Source: Rubrivivax sp. A210
Lineage (GTDB): Bacteria; Pseudomonadota; Gammaproteobacteria; Burkholderiales; Burkholderiaceae_C
Assembly: GCF_904426505.1 (NCBI RefSeq)
Contig: NZ_CAJGBN010000017.1
Coordinates: 1-46,775, forward strand
Direction of reading: 5' to 3'
DNA: 46,775 nucleotides
The notes below the pieces were generated by a model that saw only the letters and a program-made list of their open reading frames with translations, was not told the DNA's origin and made no database searches. The translations under genes and the position numbers were made by a program. Below, in pieces: positions 29,512 through 38,105 of the stretch; position 1 is the stretch's first letter, and each line of letters opens with the position of its first letter.

Positions 29512-31317
29512 TTGTTGCTGACCTGTGCAAGTGCCGCGCACCGTGGCAGTGTGCGCCTTGATGTCTTCGGTGCCGCGCGTCGCTGCTGCGCCTTGTGGAT
29601 GGCGCTGGCAGGGCTGCTGGGCCTGCTCGCTGCCGCATCAGCCGTTGCGCAAGAGCCCTTCGTGGCGCCGCCGCCTGCCGTGCTGCAACCCGAAGCCCGT
29701 GCCGGAACACCGGACGCCATCGATGCGAACACGGTCTACCTGAACCAGCGCCGCATTGTCACTTTCCGCGCCAGGCTGCTGGGTGACTCGGCGGCGGAGC
29801 GCGCGGCAATGGCCCGCGCAGCGCTGGCCGACGCGGTGGAAAGCGGCTGCGGCGGCGCGGTCACGCGTTCGGCTGCCGGTGCCGCGGTGCGCTTCGACTG
29901 CGATGGCCTGCCACTTTTCTTCCTGGTGGCCGACGATGTGAGCGGGCCGCGTCCCGAGGCGCTGCTCGATGTCGCGGCCCAAAGAGTCGAGGGCCGCCTG
30001 AAAACCGCGCTGCAGGAAGCGCGCGAGATCCGCGACACGCGCCGGCTGGCCTGGGGCGCGGCCTATGCTGCGCTGGCCAGCGCCATTGCCTATGCCCTCA
30101 TACGGCTGTTGCTGTGGCTGCGCCGTCAGGCGCTGGCGCGCCTGGACCGCAGGCTCGAGCGCTGGCATCGCGAGCAGACGGTCGGGGCGGTAATCAAGAC
30201 CTATGCGGACAGCGCGCAATCGGGCGCCCGCATCACGGCCGCCGTCCTGACCTGGGGCCTGGCGTTGCTGCTGCTGCAGGTCTGGGCCACATTCGTGCTG
30301 CGGCAGTTCGCCTACACGCGACCCTGGGGCGAGCGCTCGGCGGTCTGGCTGCTTGACCTGCTCAAGCAGTTCGCGCTGGCCGCTGCCGATGCCATCCCGG
30401 GCCTGCTGACGGCGGCGCTGATCTTCTTCATTGCCCGCCTGGCGGTGCGCGCCACCAGCCTGTTCATGCTGCGGGTAGAGCGGGGCGAGTTGCAGGTCAG
30501 CTGGCTGGACATCGACACCGCCGGACCGACGCGCCGCATCGCCATGCTGCTGATCTGGCTGTTCGCGCTGGCCATGGCCTATCCCTATCTGCCGGGTGCC
30601 GGCACCGAGGCCTTCAAGGGCGTCACCGTGCTGGCCGGCCTGATGCTGTCACTGGGCGCCTCGGGCGTGGTGGGCCAGGCGATGTCGGGGCTGACGCTGA
30701 TGTACTCGCGTTCGCTGCGCGTCGGCGAATACGTCAGGATCGGCGAGGCCGAGGGCACGGTGGCCGTGGTCGGCCTGTTCGCCACCAAGCTGCGCACCGG
30801 CATGGGCGAAGAGGTGAGCCTGCCCAGTGCGGCCATCGTCGGACAGTCGGTGCGCAACTACTCGCGCCTGGCGCCGGCCGGACAGGTGCTGCTGCAGGCC
30901 AGCGTCACCATCGGCTATGCCACGGCCTGGCGCCAGGTGCATGCGATGCTGCTTGAGGCCGCGCGGCGCACCGACGGCGTGGCCGCGCAGCCAGCCCCCT
31001 ATGTGGTGCAGACGGCCTTGTCGGATTTCTATGTCGAGTACCGGCTGTGCGCACAGGGCAGCGCTGCCCTGCGCCGCTCCGAACTCATGAGCCGCCTGCA
31101 CGCCAATGTGCAGGATGTCTTCAACGAGAACGGCGTGCAGATCATGTCGCCGCACTATGTCGAAGATCCGGCGCCGGCCCAGGTGGTGCCGCGCGAGGCT
31201 TGGTCGCCCGCGCTGGTGCAGAGCCCGGCGGGGCCGGACGGCCTGCCCCGATCCGCGGCCGGGGCCGCCGCGCCGCCGCCGCCGCCGCGGCCGCTCGAAC
31301 CCCCCAATCCCTGCTGA
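29512..31317 (+). CDS. Mechanosensitive ion channel (MscS family)
   Basis: Membrane channel that releases solutes on osmotic downshock. An N-terminal signal region (MALAGLLGLLAAASAVAQ, cleavage after AVA) precedes a periplasmic domain of about 110 residues. Several membrane helices follow, then the MscS pore/beta domain: LSLGASGVVGQAMSGL (Gly/Ala-rich pore helix), the beta-domain RVGEYVRIGEAEGTV, and LPSAAIVGQSVRNYSR. A Pro-rich tail (PPPPPRPLEPP) ends the protein. The start is uncertain: the frame is open from 29392; TTG 29512 is chosen because GGAGG lies 6 nt upstream, but ATG 29599 at the signal peptide is also possible. Confidence 0.87.
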   Translation: MLLTCASAAHRGSVRLDVFGAARRCCALWMALAGLLGLLAAASAVAQEPFVAPPPAVLQPEARAGTPDAIDANTVYLNQRRIVTFRARLLGDSAAERAAMARAALADAVESGCGGAVTRSAAGAAVRFDCDGLPLFFLVADDVSGPRPEALLDVAAQRVEGRLKTALQEAREIRDTRRLAWGAAYAALASAIAYALIRLLLWLRRQALARLDRRLERWHREQTVGAVIKTYADSAQSGARITAAVLTWGLALLLLQVWATFVLRQFAYTRPWGERSAVWLLDLLKQFALAAADAIPGLLTAALIFFIARLAVRATSLFMLRVERGELQVSWLDIDTAGPTRRIAMLLIWLFALAMAYPYLPGAGTEAFKGVTVLAGLMLSLGASGVVGQAMSGLTLMYSRSLRVGEYVRIGEAEGTVAVVGLFATKLRTGMGEEVSLPSAAIVGQSVRNYSRLAPAGQVLLQASVTIGYATAWRQVHAMLLEAARRTDGVAAQPAPYVVQTALSDFYVEYRLCAQGSAALRRSELMSRLHANVQDVFNENGVQIMSPHYVEDPAPAQVVPREAWSPALVQSPAGPDGLPRSAAGAAAPPPPPRPLEPPNPC

Positions 31318-31334
31318 ACCCGAAGGTCCGCACC

Positions 31335-31850
31335 ATGAAGCGATTCCACGTCCACCTGCACGTCGACGACCTCGACCAGAGCATAGTCTTCTATTCCCGG
31401 CTGTTCGCGGCCGCGCCCACCCGCGTCGAGGGCGACTACGCCAAGTGGATGCTCGAAGACCCGCGCATCAATTTCGCGATCTCGACGCGCGGCAGCCGGC
31501 CCGGCATCGACCACCTCGGCTTCCAGACCGACGACGCCGACGAACTGGCCGCGCTCAAGGCGCGCGCCCAGGCCGCCGAGATGACGCTGCGCGACGAGGG
31601 CCAGACCACCTGCTGCTATGCGCGCAGCGAGAAGCACTGGATCACCGATCCCCAGGGCATCGCCTGGGAGCATTTCCACACGCTGGGCAGCATCCCCGTC
31701 TTCAGCGAGGCCGCTTCGGCTCCCACGGCCGAGGCCGCATCGGCCTGCTGCGCACCGACGCCCGATGAGGCGCAGAGCGGCCAGCAGGCCCGCAAGCCGG
31801 GTGGCAAACCCCTAGGCATCGCCGTCAAGGCCGCCAAGACTTGCTGCTGA
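31335..31850 (+). CDS. ArsI/CadI-family VOC metalloenzyme (organoarsenical C-As lyase-like)
   Basis: 171-aa glyoxalase/bleomycin-type (VOC) protein. The opening MKRFHVHLHVDDLDQSIVFYS and EGDYAKWMLEDPRINFAIS match ArsI/CadI, iron enzymes that cleave the C-As bond of trivalent methyl or aromatic arsenicals. Candidate metal ligands are His5 or His7, His60 and Glu112; the vicinal thiols that bind As(III) are Cys93-Cys94 in TTCCYARS. The C-terminal extension (about 125-171) adds two more Cys pairs, SACCAP and the terminal KTCC. The stop overlaps the MFS gene by 10 nt. Family firm; whether the activity is lyase or metal binding is inferred. Confidence 0.85.
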   Translation: MKRFHVHLHVDDLDQSIVFYSRLFAAAPTRVEGDYAKWMLEDPRINFAISTRGSRPGIDHLGFQTDDADELAALKARAQAAEMTLRDEGQTTCCYARSEKHWITDPQGIAWEHFHTLGSIPVFSEAASAPTAEAASACCAPTPDEAQSGQQARKPGGKPLGIAVKAAKTCC

Positions 31851-33043
31851 GCCTGGGCCGCGGGACGGTGCGCGTCGTCGTCCCGCTGGGCTTGGCGCAG
31901 ACGCTGGCCTGGGCCTCCTCCTACTACCTGGTGGCCATGTTGGCCGAGCCGATGGCGCGCGATCTCGGCGTCGCCACGCCGACGGTCTACGCGGCCTTTT
32001 CGGTGGCGCTGGCGGTCTCGGCCCTGGTCGGGCCTGGGGCCGGGCGCTTGATCGACCACCATGGCGGCCGGCCGGTGCTGATGGCCACCAATGTGCTGTT
32101 CGCTGCCGCGCTGGCCGCGCTGGGCCTGGTGCAGAACGCGCTGGCGCTGTTCGCGGCCTGGGCGCTGCTGGGCGTGGCCATGGGCAGCGGGCTTTACGAG
32201 GCAGCCTTCGCGTCGCTGGTGCGCCTGTACGGCCAGCGCTCGCGCAACGCCATCACCGGCATCACGCTGATGGCCGGCTTTGCCAGCACGGTGGGCTGGC
32301 CGCTTTCGGCCTGGCTGGAATCCCGCTACGGCTGGCGTGGCGCCTGCTTCACCTGGGCCGGGCTGCACCTGCTGCTGGGCTTGCCGCTGAACGCCGTGCT
32401 GCCGACCGCGGGCCCGCACCCGGACGCTGCGTCCAGCGGCACGCCGGCTGCCGCCGCGGCGGCTGGCGATCTGCCGCCGGGCCGGTCGGTGTGGGTGGCC
32501 AGTGTGCTGCTGGCCTTCGTGTTCGCGGCGGCCTGGTTCATCAGCACCGCCATGGCCGCCCATCTGCCGCGCATGATGCAGGCGGCCGGTGCCAGCCTTT
32601 CCGTGGCCGTGGCGGTGGGGGCCCTGGTCGGCCCGGCCCAGGTGGCCGGCCGCCTGCTCGAGTTCGGCCTGCTGCGCCATGTACACCCGCTGCTGTCGGC
32701 GCGGCTGGCCGCGCTGGCCCATCCCGTCGGCGCGATCGCGCTGCTGCTCGGCGGTCCCGCGCTGGCGCCGCTGTTCGTGGTGTTGCACGGTGCCGGCAAC
32801 GGCATCCTGACGATTGCCAAGGGCACCTTGCCGCTGGCGCTGTTCGGCCCCGCCGGCTATGGCGCGCGCCAGGGCTGGCTGATGCTGCCGTCGCGCGTGG
32901 CCCAGGCCCTGGCGCCGTTTCTCTTCGGCATCGTGATCGACAGCCTGCAGGCCGGTGCCTTGTGGTTCACCGCCGGCCTGGGCCTGGCGGCCTTTGCAGC
33001 GCTTCTTGCGCTGCGCAGCCCGGCGTCAATGCACCCATCGTGA
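31841..33043 (+). CDS. MFS transporter coupled to the ArsI/CadI-like gene
   Basis: Major facilitator of 400 aa with 12 predicted helices and the central-loop break after about residue 190 (ASSGTPAAAAAAGDLPPGRS). The motif A region is GRLIDHHGGRP between helices 2 and 3. TTG 31841 inside the end of the ArsI/CadI-like gene is used as start; GTG 31868 is an alternative. The tight overlap suggests a joint role, probably export of an arsenical or its product, but the protein does not show the signature of known ArsB or Acr3 pumps. Specificity is inference. Confidence 0.82.
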   Translation: MLLSLGRGTVRVVVPLGLAQTLAWASSYYLVAMLAEPMARDLGVATPTVYAAFSVALAVSALVGPGAGRLIDHHGGRPVLMATNVLFAAALAALGLVQNALALFAAWALLGVAMGSGLYEAAFASLVRLYGQRSRNAITGITLMAGFASTVGWPLSAWLESRYGWRGACFTWAGLHLLLGLPLNAVLPTAGPHPDAASSGTPAAAAAAGDLPPGRSVWVASVLLAFVFAAAWFISTAMAAHLPRMMQAAGASLSVAVAVGALVGPAQVAGRLLEFGLLRHVHPLLSARLAALAHPVGAIALLLGGPALAPLFVVLHGAGNGILTIAKGTLPLALFGPAGYGARQGWLMLPSRVAQALAPFLFGIVIDSLQAGALWFTAGLGLAAFAALLALRSPASMHPS

Positions 33044-33204
33044 CAATTGCGTGACACAAGTCCTGCATTTCCGCGTGCGGCTTCACAGCGGTGGTCTGCT
33101 GCCGAATAACCGGGCAGGCACCGCCGCATATCGCGCCGAGGGGGTGCCGGCGGAGTCCGCTTCGGGCAGTTTGCGGCGCTCGAACGAAAGTCCGAGGAGT
33201 CCTT

Positions 33205-33477
33205 ATGCATCCCAGTCTCAGTCTCGTGGACATGATCCGCGATCTCGAGGAAAACGGCCTCGATGCCCAACAGGGCCCGCGCTACGAGGCAGCCTTCGCG
33301 GCCGCCAAGATCGCGGCAGTGGCGGTGATGTGCGCGCGCTATGGCGTCGGCGAGGTCGAGATGCTCGAGGCGCTGATGGACAGCCGCAATCTCGGCAGCG
33401 AGATCGGCCTGCTCGTGGCGCGCATGGAAGTCTCACCGGCCTTCGTCGGCCACGTCCACAGCGGCCTGCTTTTCTGA
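33205..33477 (+). CDS. Small hypothetical protein (90 aa)
   Basis: A 90-residue, mostly helical, acidic protein (MHPSLSLVDMIRDLEENGLD start; RYGVGEVEMLEALMDSRNLG in the middle; ends AFVGHVHSGLLF). ATG 33205 has a strong GAGGAG 5 nt upstream, supporting real translation. No signal peptide or membrane helix. Not recognised; it stands alone between the MFS transporter (161 bp gap) and panE (132 bp gap). Confidence 0.7.
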   Translation: MHPSLSLVDMIRDLEENGLDAQQGPRYEAAFAAAKIAAVAVMCARYGVGEVEMLEALMDSRNLGSEIGLLVARMEVSPAFVGHVHSGLLF

Positions 33478-33609
33478 TCGGCTGATCAGCCACTGGCGCG
33501 GCGGCAGGCCCGGCCGCGCCGTCCCTGGCTCTGCGCGCCGCCCACCGGGCCGTGCGCGCCCCGGCATACTGGCCGCCCCGCGCAGCGCGCCTTCCATGCC
33601 CGTTCCACC

Positions 33610-34569
33610 ATGTCCCAGGCCTTGCACTCCACCGCGGTTGTCGGCGCCGGTGCCGTCGGCAGCTATTTCGGCGCCATGCTGGCGCGCGCCGGCCATCCCG
33701 TCACGCTGATAGGCCGCGCCGCCCATGTGCAGGCCATCGCCCGCGACGGCCTGCAATTGCAGCGTGGCGGCACGGCGGAGACCGTGCGCCTGGCCGCCAC
33801 CACCGAGCTGGCCGCCGCCGCCGCGGCCGACCTGGTGCTGGTCTGCGTCAAGTCCACCGACACCGAGGCGGTGGCGCGCCAGCTCGCGCCGCTGCTGGCC
33901 GAGGGCGCGCTGGTGCTGAGCCTGCAGAACGGCGTCGACAACGCGGCCACGCTGGCGCGCCATCTGCGACAGACGGTGGTGCCGGTGGTGGTCTATGTGG
34001 CCACGGCCATGCCGGCGCCCGGCGTCGTGCAGCACTTCGGCCGCGGCGATCTGGTGGTGGGCCCGCGCGACGCCGCCGCGGCCCAGGACGCCGCCCTGCA
34101 GCAGCGCCTGCAGGCCGTGGCCGAGCTGTTTGCCCGCGCCCAGGTGCCGGTGCGCATCGCCCCCGACGTGATGGCCGAGCTGTGGCGCAAGCTGGTCGTC
34201 AACTGCGCCTACAACGCGATCTCGGGCCTGGTCCAGCAGCCCTATGGGCGCCTGGCTGCGCAGCCGGCCATCCGCGCCGTGCAGGAGGCCGTGGTGCGCG
34301 AGGTGCTGGCGGTGGCTGCGGCCGAGGGCCAGGTGCTGGCGCTGGCCGATGCGCTCAAGGCCACCGAGGGCATCGCCGCCGCGATGCCGGCCCAGCTCTC
34401 GTCCACCGCGCAGGACATGGCGCGCGGCAAGGCCAGCGAGATCGACCACCTCAACGGCTACATCGCCCGCCGCGGCGCCGAACTGGGCATCGCCACGCCG
34501 GTCAACCAGACCCTGCACGCCCTGGTCAAGCTGGCCGAGGCCGGCGCGTCGCTCAGCCCCGCTCGCTGA
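33610..34569 (+). CDS. panE: 2-dehydropantoate 2-reductase
   Basis: NADPH-dependent reduction of ketopantoate to pantoate in pantothenate/CoA synthesis. 319 aa: Rossmann motif VVGAGAVGSYFGAML at the N-terminus, the ketopantoate-reductase helix VMAELWRKLVVNCAYNAISGL with the catalytic Lys, and the C-terminal KASEIDHLNGYIARRGAELGI with the conserved Glu/Asn. ATG 33610 starts the domain. PanE-like paralogues acting on other 2-oxoacids exist, so the precise substrate is likely but not certain. Its 3' end overlaps the convergent small membrane protein by 17 bp. Confidence 0.88.
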   Translation: MSQALHSTAVVGAGAVGSYFGAMLARAGHPVTLIGRAAHVQAIARDGLQLQRGGTAETVRLAATTELAAAAAADLVLVCVKSTDTEAVARQLAPLLAEGALVLSLQNGVDNAATLARHLRQTVVPVVVYVATAMPAPGVVQHFGRGDLVVGPRDAAAAQDAALQQRLQAVAELFARAQVPVRIAPDVMAELWRKLVVNCAYNAISGLVQQPYGRLAAQPAIRAVQEAVVREVLAVAAAEGQVLALADALKATEGIAAAMPAQLSSTAQDMARGKASEIDHLNGYIARRGAELGIATPVNQTLHALVKLAEAGASLSPAR

Positions 34570-34798
34570 CGATGGCCAGGCACAGCAGCACGCCGATCAG
34601 GTAGAGCAGCCAGGTCTGCGCGACGAGGTAGGGGTAGAGCATCAGCGCCACGCCCATCCACTTGGCGCGCGGGCGCTCGTTCTGGCGGCCGTAGCGGAAG
34701 GCGGCCAGGCCGAGGATGCCGAACAGCAGCGCGCCGAAGAGGTAGGCCGGCGTCGGCAGCGTGAGGCCGAACGGCAGGGGGGTGGAGAGCTTGCCCAA
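34553..34798 (-). CDS. Small membrane protein (two helices)
   Basis: 81 aa from TTG 34798: two membrane helices (PTPAYLFGALLFGILGLAAF and ALMLYPYLVAQTWLLYLIGV) joined by a basic loop (RYGRQNERPRAKW). The pattern is familiar from unannotated Burkholderiales genes. The start is uncertain; GAGG lies about 11 nt before the TTG, and longer frames are Arg-rich and cross the imuA promoter. Function unknown. Confidence 0.68.
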   Translation of the reverse strand: MGKLSTPLPFGLTLPTPAYLFGALLFGILGLAAFRYGRQNERPRAKWMGVALMLYPYLVAQTWLLYLIGVLLCLAIVSERG

Positions 34799-34872
34799 GG
34801 CAGAGAACCTCGCAGCGGCACGGACGGTGCCTGAGCCTACTCCACCAGCACGGCCAGCGCGCCGCGCCAGGC

Positions 34873-34901
34873 TTGCGGCAATGACTGTATGGATATACAG
34901 T
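34873..34901 (+). promoter_or_regulatory. imuA-imuB promoter overlapping a LexA box
   Basis: TTGCGG (34873-34878) and TACAGT (34896-34901) are 17 bp apart. The SOS box CTGTATGGATATACAG (34885-34900; CTGT-N8-ACAG) covers the -10, so LexA binding would block the promoter until DNA damage. Confidence 0.8.
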
Positions 34902-34911
34902 CTTTCGGGTG

Positions 34912-35739
34912 ATGCCCGCCCCCGCCCCCGCAACCCGCCTTTCGCCCCACGCCGCGCCCGCCGCCCTGGCCCGTGGCGCGGTGGCGCGGGCCGCGCCCGA
35001 AAAATCTGCACCGGCCAGAGCCGCACCCGAAAGCCTGCACCCGGCGCTGTGGCGCGCCCACCAGCTCGGCCGCCAGCAGCAGGCGGTGCATGCCAGCGGC
35101 TATGCCGAACTCGACGTGCAATTGCCTGGCGGCGGCTGGCCGGCTTCCGCGCTGACTGAGTTGCTGCTGCCCCATCCGGGCGTCGGTGAACTGCGCCTGC
35201 TGGCGCCGGCGCTGGCGGCCGTGCAGCAGGAGCAGCGCAGCCTGCTGTGGCTGGACCCGCCGGCCGCGCCCTGCGCCTGGGCGCTGGCGGCGCTGGGGCT
35301 GGATCTGCGGCGCCTGGTCATCGTGCGCTCGCGCCAGGGCCGGTTGCCGGTGGCCGATCTGCTGTGGGCGCTGGAGCAGGCGCTGGCCAGCGGCCATCTC
35401 GGCGCCGTGCTGGCCTGGTTGCCGGCGCGGCTGCCGGCCGATGCGCTGCGGCGGCTGCAACTGGCGGCCCAGGGCCACGACGGCCCGGCCTTTCTGCTGC
35501 GCGGCGACGAGGCCCGCCTGCGCCCCAGCGCGGCGCCACTGCGCCTGGCGCTGGCCTGCGCCGGGCCCGACGAGCTGCGCCTCACCCTGCTCAAGCGCCG
35601 CGGCCCGCCGCTGGCCCAGCCGCTGCGGCTGGCGCTGCCGCCGGTGCTGTCACCGCCGGCCCTGGCGCGCGCCCTGCGCGGGGCCGCGTCTGCCCATCAT
35701 GCTGTGGCTGGCGCTGCACCTGCCTCTGCTCTCGCTTGA
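34912..35739 (+). CDS. imuA: ImuA, SOS mutagenesis-associated protein
   Basis: Part of the ImuA-ImuB-DnaE2 mutasome used for damage-induced mutagenesis. 275 aa: a low-complexity Ala/Pro tail, then a RecA/SulA-like core (HPALWRAHQLG, LPGGGWPASALTELLLPHPGVGELRLLAPAL). ATG 34912 (or GTG 34909) lies just downstream of the LexA box. ImuB begins 41 nt before this gene's stop. DnaE2, normally third in the operon, does not follow. Confidence 0.88.
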   Translation: MPAPAPATRLSPHAAPAALARGAVARAAPEKSAPARAAPESLHPALWRAHQLGRQQQAVHASGYAELDVQLPGGGWPASALTELLLPHPGVGELRLLAPALAAVQQEQRSLLWLDPPAAPCAWALAALGLDLRRLVIVRSRQGRLPVADLLWALEQALASGHLGAVLAWLPARLPADALRRLQLAAQGHDGPAFLLRGDEARLRPSAAPLRLALACAGPDELRLTLLKRRGPPLAQPLRLALPPVLSPPALARALRGAASAHHAVAGAAPASALA

Positions 35740-37261
35740 GGCCTTCGGCGCCACGCTCGCGCCGGCGGCGCGCGCTCGCCCGGCGGCGCTGATCGCTGAG
35801 AACGTCGTTTGCGCCGTCAACGCGGCCGCGGCGGCTCGCGGCCTGCGGCCCGGCATCCGGCGCGCCACCGCGCTGGCGCTGGCGGCCGATCTGCTGCTGG
35901 CCGAAAGCGACACCACGCGCGATGCCGCCGCGTTGCAGGCGGTGGTACACGCGGCGCTGGCCTTCACGCCCATGGTCGCGCTGCAGGACGGGCAGACCGT
36001 GCTGCTCGAGGTGCAGGCCAGCCTGCGCCTCTTCGGCGGCCTGGCAGCGCTGCGCCAGCAACTGCTTGACGCGCTGGCGCCGCTGGGCCACCGCGTGCAG
36101 ATGGCGGCCGCGCCCACGGCCCTGGGCTCGGCGCTGCTGGCGCAATGGGCGCCGGCCGGGCGCGGCGATCTCGTGCTGGGCGCCCAGGCCACCCATTTGC
36201 CGGCGCTGCAGGCGCTGCTCGATGCCGCTCCGGTGGGCCTGCTCGGCGCCGGCCGCGAGCACCAAGAGGCGTTGCAGGGCATGGGCCTGAACACGCTGGC
36301 CGAGCTGCGCGCGCTGCCGCGCGGCGGCCTGGCGCGGCGCTTCGGCGAGGGCCTGCTCGACGAGTTCGACCGCGCCTGCGGCCGCAAGCCCGATCCGCGC
36401 CTGGCCCTTGAGCCCACGCCCACTTTCGACAGCCGGCTCGAGCTGCACGCCCGTGCCGACAATGCGGCTCAGCTGCTGCATGCCGGCGCGCTGCTGCTGG
36501 CGCGCCTGCTGGCCTGGGCGCGGGCGCGGCAGGCGCGCGTGGCCGGCTTCACGCTGCGCATGCTGCACGAGCGTCATCGCGACGCGCCCGTGCCGGCCAC
36601 CGAATTGCATGTGGCCCTGGCCGAGCCTTCGCTGGACCCGGCCCATCTGCAGCTGCTGTTGCGCGAACGCCTGGCCCGCCTCACGCTGGCCGCGCCCACG
36701 CTCGAACTGCAATTGCACTGCAGCCGGCTCGCCACCGGCGCCGCGCCCAATGGCGAGTTGTTTCCCAGCGCGGCGGGCGCCGCCGAAGGGCTGCTGCGCC
36801 TGCTCGAACGCCTGCGTGCGCGGCTGGGCGACGACCAGGTGCTGCGCCTGGTGGCGGTGGCCGACCACCGCCCCGAACGCGCCAGCTGCGCGGTGCCGGC
36901 ACTGGGTGGTGGCCATGCGGGCGGGCCTGGGGGCGTCCAAGGTGGCGCGAAGGAGGGGCCGCCAGCGCCATCGGCGCTGCCGCTGCACCGCCCGGCCTGG
37001 CTGCTGCCCACGCCGCAGCCGCTGGCCGAGCGCGAGGCCCAGCCGCTGTTCGAAGGCCGGCCGCTGCAACTGCTGAGCGGCCCCGAGCGCATCGAGACCG
37101 GCTGGTGGGACGGCGATCTGGCCGTGCGCGATTACTTCATCGCCCAGGCCGCCGATGGCGCGCTGCTGTGGGTCTACCGTGGCCGCCTCTCGGCCGACGC
37201 AGTGGGCCTGGCCGCCTCCGCTGCGGCGGCGAACTGGTTCTTGCAGGGGCGCTTCGGCTGA
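35699..37261 (+). CDS. imuB: ImuB, Y-family DNA polymerase-like protein
   Basis: 520-aa Y-family polymerase homologue that acts as an adaptor in the SOS mutasome, contacting the beta clamp and DnaE2. The palm and finger region is recognisable (LIAENVVCAVNAAAAARGLRPG, LEVQASLRLFGG), as are the little-finger and C-terminal TGWWDGDLAVRDYFIA and LLWVYRGRL blocks. The N-terminal strand reads MLWLALHLPLLSLEAF where active Y-family enzymes have a metal-binding Asp pair, so it looks catalytically inactive, as is usual for ImuB. The start overlaps imuA by 41 nt. Confidence 0.9.
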   Translation: MLWLALHLPLLSLEAFGATLAPAARARPAALIAENVVCAVNAAAAARGLRPGIRRATALALAADLLLAESDTTRDAAALQAVVHAALAFTPMVALQDGQTVLLEVQASLRLFGGLAALRQQLLDALAPLGHRVQMAAAPTALGSALLAQWAPAGRGDLVLGAQATHLPALQALLDAAPVGLLGAGREHQEALQGMGLNTLAELRALPRGGLARRFGEGLLDEFDRACGRKPDPRLALEPTPTFDSRLELHARADNAAQLLHAGALLLARLLAWARARQARVAGFTLRMLHERHRDAPVPATELHVALAEPSLDPAHLQLLLRERLARLTLAAPTLELQLHCSRLATGAAPNGELFPSAAGAAEGLLRLLERLRARLGDDQVLRLVAVADHRPERASCAVPALGGGHAGGPGGVQGGAKEGPPAPSALPLHRPAWLLPTPQPLAEREAQPLFEGRPLQLLSGPERIETGWWDGDLAVRDYFIAQAADGALLWVYRGRLSADAVGLAASAAAANWFLQGRFG

Positions 37262-37351
37262 AGGCCCGGCCGGCCGCGGGACTGGTGCGGGCGGTGGCAA
37301 ACGTCATACCAACGATGCCTCAGGGCGCGGGGGCGGGCCGGAAGGCCCGGC

Positions 37352-37357
37352 GATAAT
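37352..37357 (+). promoter_or_regulatory. Putative -10 of leaderless promoter (small membrane gene)
   Basis: GATAAT is followed by CCGGCC and the ATG at 37364, with no Shine-Dalgarno. Confidence 0.45.
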
Positions 37358-37363
37358 CCGGCC

Positions 37364-37579
37364 ATGACGATCTTCTACTGGGTCATGGGCGTTCTCATCG
37401 TCGGAACGCTGGTCCCCTCGGTGTTCTTCCTGCTGATCTATGCGTTCACGGGGCGCGACGAGGCCGCGCGCCGTGCCCGCACGCTGTGGAATGTCACGCG
37501 CGTCTTCGCCTTTCTGGGCATCGACATCCTCGTCTGGGGCCACCTGATCGTCGCCATCTGGCAGATGTGGCGCAGCTGA
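37364..37579 (+). CDS. Small two-helix membrane protein
   Basis: 71 aa with two hydrophobic helices (FYWVMGVLIVGTLVPSVFFL and FAFLGIDILVWGHLIVAIW) around a charged loop GRDEAARRARTLWN. No family recognised. It precedes the PH-domain gene by 65 bp on the same strand, possibly an operon. The ATG is placed by the GATAAT element 6 nt upstream. Confidence 0.68.
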   Translation: MTIFYWVMGVLIVGTLVPSVFFLLIYAFTGRDEAARRARTLWNVTRVFAFLGIDILVWGHLIVAIWQMWRS

Positions 37580-37644
37580 GCGCCTGGGCGGCTCGCGACG
37601 CCGCGGTCGATACACTCAACGCCAACGCAGCCCGGGATCACCGC

Positions 37645-38067
37645 ATGTCCAGCTATGTCGAAGGGGCCTTGGTCAAGGACGAGAGGCTGGTCCACGTCGG
37701 CCACATCAGCCTGTGGTCGCTGTGGCATCTGATCGGCCTGGGCCTGCTGCTGCTGCCGGTCTTCGGGCTGGGCCTCGTGTTCCTGGCCGTGGCCCATGTG
37801 CGCTTCAAGTCCACCGAGCTGGCGGTGACGACGCGGCGCGTCATCGTCAAGCACGGCTTCATCCGGCGCCAGACGGTGGAGGTCAACCTGTCCAAGGTCG
37901 AGAGCATCCAGGTCGACCAGGGCATCCTGGGCCGGATGTTCGACCATGGCACGCTGGTCATCTCGGGCACCGGCACCTCGCATGCGCCGCTGGCCGGCAT
38001 CGCCGCGCCGATGGCCTTCCGCCGCGCCTTCATCGAGGCCCAGGACTCTGCCAAGAGTGGCGTGTGA
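37645..38067 (+). CDS. PH domain-containing membrane protein (bPH2/YdbS-like)
   Basis: 140 aa. N-terminal helix pair (LWSLWHLIGLGLLLLPVFGLG) then a bacterial pleckstrin-homology domain (bPH2): STELAVTTRRVIVKHGFIRRQTVEV, then NLSKVESIQVDQGILGRMFDHGTLVISGTG, the standard pattern. Function of the family is poorly known (membrane-associated). No Shine-Dalgarno is obvious. It ends 38 bp before the convergent second gamma-glutamyltransferase gene, with a hairpin in between. Confidence 0.88.
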   Translation: MSSYVEGALVKDERLVHVGHISLWSLWHLIGLGLLLLPVFGLGLVFLAVAHVRFKSTELAVTTRRVIVKHGFIRRQTVEVNLSKVESIQVDQGILGRMFDHGTLVISGTGTSHAPLAGIAAPMAFRRAFIEAQDSAKSGV

Positions 38068-38073
38068 AGGCCT

Positions 38074-38097
38074 GCGGGAGCGGCGTGCCGCTCCCGC
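38074..38097. terminator. Hairpin between convergent PH-domain and ggt genes
   Basis: A 10-bp stem GCGGGAGCGG-CGTG-CCGCTCCCGC lies in the 38-bp gap between the two stops and could act in both directions. No T tract, so confidence is moderate. Confidence 0.5.
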
Positions 38098-38105
38098 CCC
38101 GGGCA

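Noticed and set aside
37262..38105. dnaE2 expected after imuB
   Set aside because: Only two small membrane/PH proteins are present.
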